A DNA stretch of 64,000 nucleotides from Comamonas sp. lk (lineage in GTDB: Bacteria > Pseudomonadota > Gammaproteobacteria > Burkholderiales > Burkholderiaceae_C), in assembly GCF_900564145.1 (NCBI RefSeq), contig NZ_UOOB01000001.1:1153732-1217731 (forward strand), written 5' to 3'. Position 1 is the first letter of the stretch. Every line of letters begins with the position of its first letter. Shown here in pieces: positions 18,151 to 27,918 of this stretch. The notes below the pieces were generated by a model. That model ran no database searches. It saw only the letters and a program-made list of their open reading frames with translations, and had not been told where the DNA came from. Made by a program: the position numbers and the translations under genes.

Positions 18151-19662
18151 ATGGATCTGATTAATAACTTGTCGATAGGTTTTGGCGTGGCTTTCACGTT
18201 CCAGAACCTGATCTACTGCTTTGTGGGCTGTCTGCTCGGTACGCTGATTGGCGTGTTGCCAGGCATCGGCCCAGTGGCGACCATCGCCATGTTGCTGCCC
18301 GCAACTTACGCTCTGCCCCCTGTGGCGGCGCTGATCATGCTGGCCGGTATTTACTACGGCGCACAGTACGGTGGCTCCACCACCGCCATTCTGGTGAACC
18401 TGCCAGGTGAGTCCTCGTCTGTGGTGACCGTGATCGACGGTTACCAGATGGCCCGAAAAGGCCGGGCGGGCCCCGCGCTGGCGGCTGCCGGTATCGGTTC
18501 CTTCTTCGCGGGTTGCGTGGGCACCATCATCTTGGCTGCCTTTGCTCCTCCGCTGACCGAAGTGGCCTTCAAGTTCGGCCCTGCCGAGTACTTCTCGCTG
18601 ATGACCCTGGGTCTGATCGGTGCTGTGGTGCTGGCTTCCGGCTCGCTGCTCAAGGCTATTGCCATGATCGTGCTGGGTCTGCTGCTGGGCATGGTTGGTA
18701 CCGACGTGAACTCCGGTGTCGCCCGCTACAGCTTTGACATTCCCGAACTGACCGACGGCATCGACTTCGTGGTGATCGCCATGGGTGTGTTCGGTTACGG
18801 CGAAATCATTGCCAACCTGTCCAAGCCCGATGACGAGCGTGAAGTGTTTGCTGCCAAGGTGACCGGCCTGATGCCCACCAAGGAAGACTTCAAGCGCATG
18901 CTGCCAGCCATGCTGCGCGGTACGGCTCTGGGTTCGGCTCTGGGTATCTTGCCCGGTGGCGGTGCCATGCTGTCGGCTTTCGCTGCCTACACGATTGAAA
19001 AGAAGACTAAGCTCAAGCCCGGCGAAGTTCCTTTCGGTCAAGGCAACATCCGTGGTGTGTGCGCTCCCGAGTCGGCCAACAACGCCGGTTCGCAGACTTC
19101 GTTCATTCCTCTGCTGACTCTGGGTATTCCCCCCAATGCCGTGATGGCGCTGATGGTGGGTGCCATGACGATTCACAACATTCAGCCCGGCCCTCAGGTG
19201 ATGACCAGCAACCCAGAACTGTTCTGGGGTCTGATCGCCTCCATGTGGATTGGTAACCTGATGCTGATCATCTTGAACCTGCCGCTGATCGGCGTCTGGA
19301 TCAAGCTGCTGACCGTGCCTTACCGCTGGTTGTTCCCCTCCATCGTGTTGTTCTGCGCTATCGGCGTGTACGGTACCAACAACAATGCATGGGACGTGTG
19401 GATGGTCGGTATCTTCGGTTTCATCGGCTATGTGTTCCACAAGCTGGGTACCGAACCTGCACCTCTGCTGCTGGGCTTCATTCTGGGCCCGATGATGGAA
19501 GAAAACCTGCGCCGTGCACTGCTGCTGTCGCGTGGTGACTGGAGCGTGTTTGTGACGCGTCCCATCTCTGCCGGCCTGCTGATCGCTGCAGTGATCCTGC
19601 TGGTCGTGGTGCTGATGCCTGCGGTGAAGAACAAGCGCGAAGAGGCTTTTGTGGAAGACTGA
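18151..19662 (+). CDS. tctA: Tripartite tricarboxylate transporter large permease TctA
   Basis: This 503-residue, roughly 12-TM protein has family hallmarks GTLIGVLPGIGPVATIAMLLP, YYGAQYGGSTTAIL and a repeated half with GILPGGGAMLSAFAAY and PESANNAG. It is the transport channel of the TctABC system, using the membrane potential or ion gradient. A strong terminator at 19695 closes the tctBA operon. The receptor must be supplied from elsewhere, for example by the many Bug proteins usual in this family. Confidence 0.95.
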   Translation: MDLINNLSIGFGVAFTFQNLIYCFVGCLLGTLIGVLPGIGPVATIAMLLPATYALPPVAALIMLAGIYYGAQYGGSTTAILVNLPGESSSVVTVIDGYQMARKGRAGPALAAAGIGSFFAGCVGTIILAAFAPPLTEVAFKFGPAEYFSLMTLGLIGAVVLASGSLLKAIAMIVLGLLLGMVGTDVNSGVARYSFDIPELTDGIDFVVIAMGVFGYGEIIANLSKPDDEREVFAAKVTGLMPTKEDFKRMLPAMLRGTALGSALGILPGGGAMLSAFAAYTIEKKTKLKPGEVPFGQGNIRGVCAPESANNAGSQTSFIPLLTLGIPPNAVMALMVGAMTIHNIQPGPQVMTSNPELFWGLIASMWIGNLMLIILNLPLIGVWIKLLTVPYRWLFPSIVLFCAIGVYGTNNNAWDVWMVGIFGFIGYVFHKLGTEPAPLLLGFILGPMMEENLRRALLLSRGDWSVFVTRPISAGLLIAAVILLVVVLMPAVKNKREEAFVED

Positions 19663-19694
19663 TCTTCCCCAAGGCCAGACAGCTGAAAAGCATG

Positions 19695-19722
19695 AAAGCG
19701 ACCCGTGAGGGTCGCTTTTTTT
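19695..19722 (+). terminator. Rho-independent terminator of tctBA
   Basis: AAAGCGACCC pairs with GGGTCGCTTT around the loop GTGA, followed by a T-run. It begins 33 bases after the tctA stop. Confidence 0.9.
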
Positions 19723-19790
19723 ATGCCGGGACTTTTGCTCGGAAGCGCTGCGGACAAACGGCACAATAAGTGCAATTTGTTGAGGATTTC

Positions 19791-21095
19791 ATGGCTTTGT
19801 CTTTACTACCGGCCCAGCACCCGCAGCGGGTGCTGCTGCACAACGAAATTCATGCGCGGCCCGCCGAGATCATGCAGGCGCCGCTGGCCATCACGCATAT
19901 GGTGATGCTCACCGATGCCGCGCAGCGCGAAGCCAGCCGCGAACATGTGGCGGCACTGCTGCGCAACCATCACCGGCCCTTGCCCGATGCCACCACCACC
20001 CATGTGCTGATCGACCTGGGGGCGTTTCGCCTGCGCTGGGAGCAGCACACCGAATTTGTGGCCTGGACTTTTTCCAGGCCTATGGCTCAGGCCTCGGTGG
20101 CCGATGTGCGTGAACCTGAAACCGCGATTGATACCGTGCCGCATGACTGGCTGACGGCTTTGCCCGGCCAGTGCCTGAGCAGCTTGCACCTCTGGGTCTG
20201 CAAGGAAAACGCGGTCGATGGCGCTTATCTGGTGCGCCATATGTTGCAGGCCGACACGGTGGTGGGTTCGCGGGTGGCGGCAGATGCCGGCAAGATCTAT
20301 ACCGACTTTGCCATCCATGCCGATGGATTCTCGCGCATGCTGCTGCTGGCGGGTGACGAGTTATCGCCCAGGCGCCTGGGCCGCCTGGTGCAGCGCCTGC
20401 TGGAAATTGAGACTTACCGCATGGCTGCCTTGCTGGGCTTGCCTGCCGCGCGAAAGGCCGCCAGCGTGCTGGCCACGGCCGAGCGGGAACTGGCCGAGCT
20501 GGCCCATTCCATCCGCTCTGCAGACAGCGACAACGAACCCGCCTTGCTGGATCGTCTGACGCGTCTGGCCGGTCAGGTCGAGAGCGAATATGCCGCCACG
20601 CATTCGCGGTTCTCGGCCAGTTCCGCCTATTTCGAGTTGGTGGACAAGCGTATTCAGGAGCTTCAGGAATCGCGTCTGGATGGCATACAGACCATCCGGG
20701 AGTTCATGGACCGACGTTTGACGCCGGCCCGCAGCACCTGCGAATGGGCGACGCGACGCCAGGATGCGCTGTCCGAGCGGGTGTCGCGTGTCAGCAGTCT
20801 GCTGCGCACACGGGTGGAGATCGAACAACAGCAAAGCAGCCAGCAACTGCTGGGCACCATGAACCAGCGCCAGGGCATGCAGCTCAAGCTGCAGTCCACG
20901 GTGGAGGGCTTGTCCGTGGCGGCCATCACCTACTACATCACCGGTTTGATCAGCTATCTGGCCAAGGGCGGCTCCAAGCTGGGCTGGCCCTGGTCGCCGG
21001 AGTCCACGGCCGCCGTGGCCATTCCGGTGGTGGCCTTCAGTGTCTGGTGGTCGTTGCGACGCTTGCATCACAAGCTGTTTGGCAAGCAGCACTAG
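19791..21095 (+). CDS. DUF3422 family membrane protein
   Basis: This 434-residue protein begins PAQHPQRVLLHNEIHARPAE, the DUF3422 signature (NE(L/I)HARP). A soluble region of about 350 residues includes long helices rich in Arg/Gln (about 220-370). Two C-terminal TM helices follow (about 372-392 and 403-422). The predicted topology is a cytoplasmic coiled domain anchored by the C-terminus. ATG at 19791 has GAGG 6 bases upstream; a GTG at 19770 is possible. No biochemical role is established for this family. It is monocistronic, following a terminator. Confidence 0.85.
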   Translation: MALSLLPAQHPQRVLLHNEIHARPAEIMQAPLAITHMVMLTDAAQREASREHVAALLRNHHRPLPDATTTHVLIDLGAFRLRWEQHTEFVAWTFSRPMAQASVADVREPETAIDTVPHDWLTALPGQCLSSLHLWVCKENAVDGAYLVRHMLQADTVVGSRVAADAGKIYTDFAIHADGFSRMLLLAGDELSPRRLGRLVQRLLEIETYRMAALLGLPAARKAASVLATAERELAELAHSIRSADSDNEPALLDRLTRLAGQVESEYAATHSRFSASSAYFELVDKRIQELQESRLDGIQTIREFMDRRLTPARSTCEWATRRQDALSERVSRVSSLLRTRVEIEQQQSSQQLLGTMNQRQGMQLKLQSTVEGLSVAAITYYITGLISYLAKGGSKLGWPWSPESTAAVAIPVVAFSVWWSLRRLHHKLFGKQH

Positions 21096-21418
21096 GACGG
21101 GCACTGGCAACCGTCCCGGCCTGGGAAGACCTTGCTTCGCCGGTGCAGAGGTGTGGGCTGACGCATCGCTTGCACGTAAAACCGCCGCTGCTTTCATCAG
21201 GCAGGTTTCCTATGTTAAAACCAGCACTTGAATAGCGTGGTAACCAAGCTGTGGTAAGCGCATTCTGCTATTGAAATAATAGTTTCGATAGCAGGCTTCA
21301 TACTGAGGCCAGCATGAGCGCGCCCCGAAGGTCATCGCGGCGGGCGGCAACAAGATAGACAAGATGCAAAAGTCATGCAGGCTCGCTTGGGCTGGCTGCT
21401 TTTGTCAAAGGAGTAACA
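21096..21418. other. Intergenic stretch without a gene
   Basis: I find no supported gene in this 323-base gap. It contains a partial copy of the dispersed repeat (CTGCTATTGAAATAATAG at about 21267-21284) and the ribosome-binding site AAAGGAG just before the SDR gene at 21419. Confidence 0.6.
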
Positions 21419-22216
21419 ATGGATTTGGGTATTGCGGGCAAGTGGGCCCTGGTTTGTGGCGCCAGCAAAGGTCTGGGCTTTGGTTGTGCCAAGGCGCTGG
21501 TGCAGGAGGGCGTGAACGTCGTCATCAATGCGCGCAATGCCGAAGCCTTGCAGGGCGCCGTCGCCGAACTCCAGACGCTGGCTCCCAGCGTCACCGTGCT
21601 CGGTGTTGCTGCAGACATCACCACCGAGCAAGGCCGCGCCGCGGTTTTCTCCGTGCCCCAAGGCCCGGGAGTGGACTTCGACATCGTGGTGACCAATGCC
21701 GGCGGTCCGCCTCCAGGCGACTTCCGCGACTGGGATCGTCAGGCCTGGCTGAAGGCGGTGGACGGCAATATGCTGACTCCCATCGATCTGATCAAGGCCA
21801 CGGTGGATGGCATGGCCGCGCGCGGTTTTGGCCGCATCATCAACATCACCTCCAGCGCCGTCAAAGCGCCTATCGATATTCTGGGCCTGTCCAACGGTGC
21901 TCGCAGCGGCCTGACCGGCTTTGTCGCGGGTTTGGCACGCAGCCCATTGGCCGCCAAGGGCGTGACCATCAACAATTTACTGCCCGGCAAGTTCGATACC
22001 GACCGTCTGGGCGCCACCTTCGCCGCTGCGGCGGGCAAAAGTGGCAAGAGTTCCGATGAAGTGCGGGCCTTGCAGCAGGCCCAGGTGCCAGCCAAGCGCT
22101 TTGGCACGCCAGAAGAATTTGGCGCCATCTGCGCGTTTCTGTGCAGCCGTCATGCAGGCTATCTGACAGGGCAGAACATCTTGCCCGACGGCGGTCTGTA
22201 CCCTGGAACCTATTGA
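21419..22216 (+). CDS. SDR-family oxidoreductase lacking the canonical catalytic Tyr-Lys
   Basis: This 265-residue Rossmann protein has the nucleotide motif GASKGLGFG (TGxxxGxG type, residues about 14-22) and the NAGG motif in VTNAGGPPPGDF. The C-terminus ends ILPDGGLYPGTY. At the catalytic position the usual YxxxK is replaced by SNGAR within ILGLSNGARSGL, although the Ser of ITSSAVK is kept. A subgroup of FabG-like SDRs has LSNxxR here, so this is probably a subfamily trait rather than decay. ATG at 21419 follows AAAGGAG. Substrate and activity are unknown. Confidence 0.85.
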   Translation: MDLGIAGKWALVCGASKGLGFGCAKALVQEGVNVVINARNAEALQGAVAELQTLAPSVTVLGVAADITTEQGRAAVFSVPQGPGVDFDIVVTNAGGPPPGDFRDWDRQAWLKAVDGNMLTPIDLIKATVDGMAARGFGRIINITSSAVKAPIDILGLSNGARSGLTGFVAGLARSPLAAKGVTINNLLPGKFDTDRLGATFAAAAGKSGKSSDEVRALQQAQVPAKRFGTPEEFGAICAFLCSRHAGYLTGQNILPDGGLYPGTY

Positions 22217-22341
22217 TCAACGGCCAGCCGGTGATGACCTCCACACCGCTCGGATTCGGTGGTGCCGCGAAAGCGGTGCCAGCCCTTGTTGCGCAATCTG
22301 CGCGGGTCCAGATGTGGAATCTGTTACCTGAAATCTGAGCC

Positions 22342-24333
22342 ATGCCACTGACCAAGCTTGCGCAATCTGCCATCCATCCTCCTGGCCTGAGCCGCAGGGT
22401 GTGGGGGCTGCTGATTCTGCTTTTGCTGGCATGGGTCGCGGGTATGGCTGTCGTCGGCTGGAACCTGCAGACCCGTTCTGCCGAGGAACTGGTCCCTGCC
22501 GACTGGCGCCTGGCAGCCTGGGGGCTGGGTCTGGCGCTGCTGGCGTTTACCGCGCTATTGCTCGTTGCATGGATGAGTTTGCGTGCTTATCGACTCAAGC
22601 TGCACTCCATGCAGCAAACGGCTGCGCAGTCCGAGCAGCGGCTGGAGCAGGCGCTGCGCAGCATGCACAGCGGCTTTTTGCTGCTGGATGCGCAGTGGCG
22701 AATTCAGGTTTGGAACTCCTGTTACGAAGCACTTTTTCCCTGGCAAAAAGCGCAGCTCGTGTCAGGCAGGCCTTTGTTGCAGCTGTTTGATGTGGCAGAC
22801 CAGGGCCTGAGCCCGCTACAGCTGGGCAAGCTCAAAGCTCTGCATGAACAGTTGCTGGCGCAACCTGGCAAGCCGTTGGAGCAGCAATTGCCTGCCGGCC
22901 ATTTTGTGCAGCTGACGGCCCGTGTGGTTGCCGAGGGCGGCCTGGCCATCACTTACCAGGACGTGAGCGATATCCGCATGGCGGCCGCTGAGATTGAAAG
23001 CCTGGCTTTCTATGACTCGCTGACCCATTTGCCCAATCGCCGCTTGCTGCTAGACAGGCTGACGCAGGCCACGGTGCAGGCCCAGCGTGATGGCTGGTAT
23101 GGCGCCTTGCTGTTTCTGGATTTGGACCACTTCAAGTTGCTCAACGACACCCTGGGCCATGCGACGGGAGACCAGTTGCTGCAGCAGGTGGCCAAGCGCC
23201 TGCGCTCTGCGGTGCGCGCTTCCGATACGGTGGCGCGCTTGGGCGGTGACGAGTTTGTGATCATGCTGTGCGAGCTGGCTCGCACCGAGGCCGAGGCTGC
23301 CACCTTGGCTCAGCGCGTGGGCGAGAAGATTTTGGAGCGCCTGAATCAGAGCTTCACTTTGGGTGAGCATGAGCATCGCAGCGCCTGCAGCATGGGGGTG
23401 ACGTTGTTTGGTCAGCTTCAGCTTTCATCGGCGGGCGAGCTGATCAAGCAGGCCGATATTGCCATGCACCAGATCAAGGTCAGAAGCGGCAGCGGCCTGT
23501 GTTTTTTCGACCCGCAGATGCAGGTCGAAATCCACCAGCGCGCGCGCATGGAAGGGGATTTGCGCCTGGCGCTGGAGAAGTCGCAGTTCGAACTGCACTA
23601 CCAGCCGCAGTTCACGCTGTCGGGCCAGGTGATCGGCGCAGAAGCCTTGCTGCGCTGGCGTCACCCCGAGCGCGGTCTGGTGCCGCCCGGCATGTTCATT
23701 GCGGTGGCCGAGGAAAGCGAGATCATCATTCCCTTGGGCATGTGGGTGATAGAGCAGGCTTGCGAGCAACTGGCGATCTGGAAAAGAGATTCGCGCTTGA
23801 GCCATTTGCAGGTGGCGGTGAACGTGAGCGCCAAGCAGTTTCGCCATGCAGATTTTGCGGACCGCGTGATTGAAGTCGTGGAGCGTGCCGGCATTGCGCC
23901 GCAGCTGCTAAAGCTGGAGTTGACGGAATCTCTGGTGATAGAGAACGTGCAGCAAACCATTGCAACCATGAAACAGCTGCGCAATCACGGCCTGTGTTTT
24001 TCCATGGATGACTTCGGCACCGGCCAGTCCTCGCTGACCTATCTGACCCAGCTGCCGCTGCATCAGCTCAAAATCGACCAGTCCTTTGTGCGCCATATGG
24101 GCCAGCGGCACAGCGACGATGTGATCGTGCAGACCATCATCGGCATGGCCCGCAACCTGAATCTGGAAGTGATTGCCGAAGGCGTTGAGACGCTGGAGCA
24201 ACGCACCATGCTGGCCCGCTACGGCTGCGAGCTGTTCCAGGGCTATTTCTTCAGCCCGCCGGTGCCGGTGCAGAAGTTCGAACAGTTGATCAGCTGCACG
24301 CCGGTCTGCGATCGCACCGGCATGCGCGCCTAG
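22342..24333 (+). CDS. Membrane GGDEF-EAL protein (c-di-GMP cyclase/phosphodiesterase)
   Basis: This 663-residue protein has TM helices at about 20-40 and 57-80, a PAS-like domain (about 95-215), a GGDEF domain (about 225-385) and an EAL domain (about 395-650). The GGDEF motif is at 301-305, with an allosteric I-site RxxD (RASD) five residues before it. The EAL motif is at 434-436, with NVSAKQF, ELTES, DDFGTG and KIDQSFV all intact. Both cyclase and phosphodiesterase chemistry look possible. It would control motility or biofilm choice. Its stop codon overlaps that of the convergent transporter gene in the shared tetramer CTAG. Confidence 0.93.
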   Translation: MPLTKLAQSAIHPPGLSRRVWGLLILLLLAWVAGMAVVGWNLQTRSAEELVPADWRLAAWGLGLALLAFTALLLVAWMSLRAYRLKLHSMQQTAAQSEQRLEQALRSMHSGFLLLDAQWRIQVWNSCYEALFPWQKAQLVSGRPLLQLFDVADQGLSPLQLGKLKALHEQLLAQPGKPLEQQLPAGHFVQLTARVVAEGGLAITYQDVSDIRMAAAEIESLAFYDSLTHLPNRRLLLDRLTQATVQAQRDGWYGALLFLDLDHFKLLNDTLGHATGDQLLQQVAKRLRSAVRASDTVARLGGDEFVIMLCELARTEAEAATLAQRVGEKILERLNQSFTLGEHEHRSACSMGVTLFGQLQLSSAGELIKQADIAMHQIKVRSGSGLCFFDPQMQVEIHQRARMEGDLRLALEKSQFELHYQPQFTLSGQVIGAEALLRWRHPERGLVPPGMFIAVAEESEIIIPLGMWVIEQACEQLAIWKRDSRLSHLQVAVNVSAKQFRHADFADRVIEVVERAGIAPQLLKLELTESLVIENVQQTIATMKQLRNHGLCFSMDDFGTGQSSLTYLTQLPLHQLKIDQSFVRHMGQRHSDDVIVQTIIGMARNLNLEVIAEGVETLEQRTMLARYGCELFQGYFFSPPVPVQKFEQLISCTPVCDRTGMRA

Positions 24334-25232
24334 GCTTTGCGCGAAGACACCACAATGCCTGCCACGATGAGCGCAAACGCCAGTGCATGGTAGGCGCGCG
24401 GCGTCTCTCCCAGCACGGGAATGGAAAGCAGGGCGGTGAACAGCGGAATCAGATTGCCAAAAAAGCCGGCAATGGCCGGGGTGGAACGCTGCACGCCCAT
24501 GCCCCAGAAGCGATAGGCCAAAATGGCCGGCCCTATGGCGATGAAGAGCAGGGCGGCCAGCAGAGGCCAGCCTGGTACCAGACGAAAATCGCCCCATAGG
24601 GCTTCGCCGCCGGTAAACAGGCCCGACCACAACAGGCCAAAGGCCAGCTGCGCCACCAGAAAGCTGGCCCAGTGCGCTTTCACTTCGGCCGGGCCGGGCG
24701 TCTTGGCAATCAACCAGGTGTAGAAGGCCCAGGCAATGGTGGCCAGCACCATGAACAGATCTCCGGCCACGAAATGCAGCTGCATCAGCGTTGGCAGATC
24801 GCCGCGCGAGAGCACCACGGCCACCCCCAGCACGGACAGCAGCGCGCCTGCGAACTGGCGGCCGCTGACCGGCGTGCCCCAGCAGATGCGGCCTATGACC
24901 AGCATCCATACCGGCATGCTGGAGCTCACCAGGGTGACATTCAGCGGCGTAGAGGTTTTGAGCGCCAGATACAGCAGCGCGTTGTAGCAGCCAATGCCCA
25001 GCAGGCCCAGCAGCAGATACTGGCGCCACAGCGGCCAGATGGGGCTGTTTTTGCGCAGCACCCGCCAGGCCAGCGGCAGCAGCAGGACAAAGGCAATGCA
25101 CCAGCGCAGAAAATTGAGGGCAAACGGAGAAATCAGATCGTGGGCCAGCCGGCCCACGATGGCATTGCCAGCCCACAGCAGCGGAGCCAGCGTGAGCATG
25201 GCGACGGTAGAGGGCTTTAAAGAGGTGGTCAT
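24330..25232 (-). CDS. EamA/DMT-superfamily transporter
   Basis: This 300-residue protein has ten predicted TM helices in two EamA repeats. The first contains LLWAGNAIVGRLAHDLISPFALNFLRW. The second starts near GDLFMVLATIAWAFYTWLIAK and ends GFFGNLIPLFTALLSIPVLGE, a typical RhaT/YdcZ-like signature. Members export amino acids or other metabolites. The substrate is unknown. It is convergent with the GGDEF-EAL gene, with the last four bases shared. Confidence 0.88.
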   Translation of the reverse strand: MTTSLKPSTVAMLTLAPLLWAGNAIVGRLAHDLISPFALNFLRWCIAFVLLLPLAWRVLRKNSPIWPLWRQYLLLGLLGIGCYNALLYLALKTSTPLNVTLVSSSMPVWMLVIGRICWGTPVSGRQFAGALLSVLGVAVVLSRGDLPTLMQLHFVAGDLFMVLATIAWAFYTWLIAKTPGPAEVKAHWASFLVAQLAFGLLWSGLFTGGEALWGDFRLVPGWPLLAALLFIAIGPAILAYRFWGMGVQRSTPAIAGFFGNLIPLFTALLSIPVLGETPRAYHALAFALIVAGIVVSSRKA

Positions 25233-25381
25233 AGGGCCGACACTTTACTGCGCCCCATCCGGCTTTGAGCAGATGCCGCTACCTATCTGTGCAGCCAGGC
25301 CTTCGCCATACGCGAATGCCTGGAGCCCCAGGTGTTTGGCCGCGCCGCCACAATGGCAGCAGCACAACCGATAGTGAAGCA

Positions 25382-26188
25382 ATGAAACAAGCAAGCAAAC
25401 AGTGGCTGGAGCAGACCCGCCAAGCCGCGCAGCAGCCGCCGCTGCAAGCTCGTCAAAGTCTGGCCGTGGCCGGCCAGGTGGTGGGTACGGTGGATGGCGA
25501 TCTGGTACGCAGGCTCAGTTCTGAGCAGCTGCAACAACATGGGCTGGAGCTGGTGTGGAGCAAAAGCCTGTGGACGCTGCTGGGCGAGGGCGATGTCACG
25601 GCCTTGCTCAACCGCATGGCACAGGCCTTGCGGGAGGCCGGTCTGTGCGGCGCATGGCGCAACGAGCAGCTGGCGGTGCATAACGCCCAAGGCCTGCAGG
25701 TGGGTACGGTGGAGCGTGGAGCAGTACGCCCGCTGGGGATTGCCACGCAGGCCGTGCACCTGGTGGGGGCCGCGCCCGACGGCCGCATCTGGGTGCAGCA
25801 GAGGGCGGATAACAAGGCTACCAACCCCGGCATGTGGGACACCTTGATGGGCGGCATGGTGTCCGCCGCAGACAGCTTGCCGCAGGCGCTGGAGCGCGAA
25901 ACCTGGGAGGAGGCTGGCCTCAGGGTGGTCGACCTGACGGATCTGCGCCATGGCGGCTTTGTCAGTTTTTGCCGGCCCAGCGATGAGGCCGAGGGTCATG
26001 GCTATGTGAGCGAACGCATTGACTGGTTTGAGGCCACCGTGCCCGAATCGCTCAGCCCCGACAACCAGGATGGCGAGGTGCAGCGCTTTGAACTGCTGGA
26101 GCGGGAGAGCGTCGAGGACTGGCTGGTGCAAGATCGGTTCACGCCAGAGGCATCCCTGATTCTGGCCGCGTATTTCGGTTGGCGCTGA
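25382..26188 (+). CDS. Nudix hydrolase with N-terminal DUF4743 domain
   Basis: This 268-residue protein has a DUF4743-like N-terminal domain (about 1-120) followed by a Nudix fold. The Nudix box GMVSAADSLPQALERETWEEAG fits GX5EX7REUXEEXGU except that the first Glu is Asp; the REXXEE metal ligands are intact. This two-domain arrangement resembles the Nudix proteins related to yeast Tnr3, some of which hydrolyse oxidised thiamine diphosphates. That function is inferred only. ATG at 25382 is used because the open extension upstream is not conserved in style. A strong terminator follows. Confidence 0.88.
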   Translation: MKQASKQWLEQTRQAAQQPPLQARQSLAVAGQVVGTVDGDLVRRLSSEQLQQHGLELVWSKSLWTLLGEGDVTALLNRMAQALREAGLCGAWRNEQLAVHNAQGLQVGTVERGAVRPLGIATQAVHLVGAAPDGRIWVQQRADNKATNPGMWDTLMGGMVSAADSLPQALERETWEEAGLRVVDLTDLRHGGFVSFCRPSDEAEGHGYVSERIDWFEATVPESLSPDNQDGEVQRFELLERESVEDWLVQDRFTPEASLILAAYFGWR

Positions 26189-26205
26189 GCCGCGAGGGAG
26201 GCATG

Positions 26206-26236
26206 AAAAAGCCCCGCTGCTGGCGGGGCTTGCTTT
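26206..26236. terminator. Rho-independent terminator between nudix and Na/Pi genes
   Basis: AAGCCCCGC pairs with GCGGGGCTT around TGCTG, with A-rich and T-rich flanks. It serves the convergent genes on both sides. Confidence 0.8.
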
Positions 26237-26253
26237 TGAGGCGGCTTCAGCGA

Positions 26254-27918
26254 CTAGCGTTTGCCTTCCAGCGCGGATGATCTCAAACGATTGGGGGCCA
26301 GTGCACCGGCCTGCTCCAGAATCGGATAGGCCACCGAGCACAGCAGGGAGTTGATGCGCTTCAGATCGCTGATCAGATCGATGTGCAGCGAGCTGGTCTC
26401 GATGCTGGAAACCGTGTTGTGCGACAGGCGGGCCAGGTGGGTGGCGGAATAAGCCAGTTCCAGATCGCGAAAACGGGCTTTTTCTTCCAGCAGCTTCTGG
26501 GCCTCGCGCACATTGCCGTTGAGGAACACGCTCATGGCCAGGCGCAGATTGTCCAGCAGGTGCTGGCTCAGCTCGTGAATCTCCTGCATGCCGGCGTCCG
26601 AGAAGTGACGGCCCTTCTTGATCTTCTTGTCTTCCAGATCCAGCAGCACGCGCTCGATGATGTCGCCGATCTGCTCCATATTGATGGTGAAGCTGATGAT
26701 TTCCGTCCAGCGCTGACCTTCGCGCTCGTCCAGTTCGGCGCGCGAAATCTTGGTCATGTAGTACTTGATGGCCGAGTACAAATCGTCCACCGTAGCTTCC
26801 AGATGCCGCACTTCCTCGGACAGCTTGACATCGTCGGATTCCACCACTTTCTGCAGGCCGATCATCATGGACTCGACCACATCGGCCTGATGCAGGGCTT
26901 CGCGCGCCGCGCAGGAGATGGCCAGCGAGGGGGTGGACAGGGCCGAGGGATCGAGGTGGCGGGGGCGCAGCAGCTGGCCTGTGCTGTTGTCCTCGGGCTT
27001 GGGCAGCAGGGCGGAGACCCAGCGCGCCACGGTCTGGGTCAGGCCGATGAAGCACACGCTGTTGAAGATGTTGAAGGCCAGGTGGAACAGCACCACGTTC
27101 TGGCCCGCGTTGGGGATATAGGGCTGCACGTACTCCACCCACAGCCCCAGGAAGGGCGCCACAATGGCCACGCCCATGATCTTGAACAGCAGATTGCCGA
27201 TGGTGACCTGGCGTTCTTCGACCGCAGCTTTGGCCGTGGTCAACGCCGCAACCAGGCCGCTGCCCAGGTTGGCACCCAGAGCCAGTCCCAGGGCGACTTC
27301 AATCGGAATGGCGCCGGAGCTGGCCATGGCTGCAATCAGCAGCACCACGGCCAGGCTGGAGTAGGCCACCACGGCCAACACGGCACCCAGCAGCAACTCC
27401 ATGAACATATCGCTGCTGACCGAGGTCAGCAGGGTACGCACGGCAGGCGCTTGCAGCAGCGGCTCGGTGGCTTCCACCACCAGGCGCAGGGCCAGCAGCA
27501 TCACGCCCAGACCGATCAGCACGCGGCCTATGCGTCCGGGAGTGGAGTCCTGCCGGGTGATGAACAGCACCACACCCACAAAAATGAACAGCGGCGAGAG
27601 CCAGGAAAGATCCGTGGAAAACAGCACGGCCATCAGCGCCGTGCCCACATCGGCGCCGCGCATGACGGCCAGGGCCGAGGGCAGGGTGATCAGGCCCTGG
27701 CCCACAAAGGACGAAGTCATCAGCGAGGTGGCCGTACTCGACTGCACCAGCGCCGTCACGCCCAGGCCGGAAAGCGCCGCAGAAAAGCGGTTGCTCATGC
27801 TGCGGGCGAGGATGTTGCGCAAGTTGGCACCGAAGACGCGCAAAACGCCGGTACGAACCATGTGAGAGCCCCAGACGAGGAGGGCAATGGCTGCTAAAAG
27901 ATTCAGTAAATGCTTCAT
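26254..27918 (-). CDS. Na/Pi cotransporter family protein with C-terminal PhoU-like domain
   Basis: This 554-residue protein has an N-terminal membrane part (about 1-340) with two inverted Na/Pi repeats, including LVQSSTATSLMTSSFVGQGL and LGANLGSGLVAAL, where QSSTAT is the family motif. A cytoplasmic helical PhoU-like domain follows (about 350-540). It would move phosphate, coupled to sodium, or regulate phosphate level. ATG at 27918 (MKHLLNLLAA) is preferred because it begins the first TM helix. It stands alone. A separate DUF47-pit phosphate system is present at 61.5 kb. Confidence 0.9.
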   Translation of the reverse strand: MKHLLNLLAAIALLVWGSHMVRTGVLRVFGANLRNILARSMSNRFSAALSGLGVTALVQSSTATSLMTSSFVGQGLITLPSALAVMRGADVGTALMAVLFSTDLSWLSPLFIFVGVVLFITRQDSTPGRIGRVLIGLGVMLLALRLVVEATEPLLQAPAVRTLLTSVSSDMFMELLLGAVLAVVAYSSLAVVLLIAAMASSGAIPIEVALGLALGANLGSGLVAALTTAKAAVEERQVTIGNLLFKIMGVAIVAPFLGLWVEYVQPYIPNAGQNVVLFHLAFNIFNSVCFIGLTQTVARWVSALLPKPEDNSTGQLLRPRHLDPSALSTPSLAISCAAREALHQADVVESMMIGLQKVVESDDVKLSEEVRHLEATVDDLYSAIKYYMTKISRAELDEREGQRWTEIISFTINMEQIGDIIERVLLDLEDKKIKKGRHFSDAGMQEIHELSQHLLDNLRLAMSVFLNGNVREAQKLLEEKARFRDLELAYSATHLARLSHNTVSSIETSSLHIDLISDLKRINSLLCSVAYPILEQAGALAPNRLRSSALEGKR

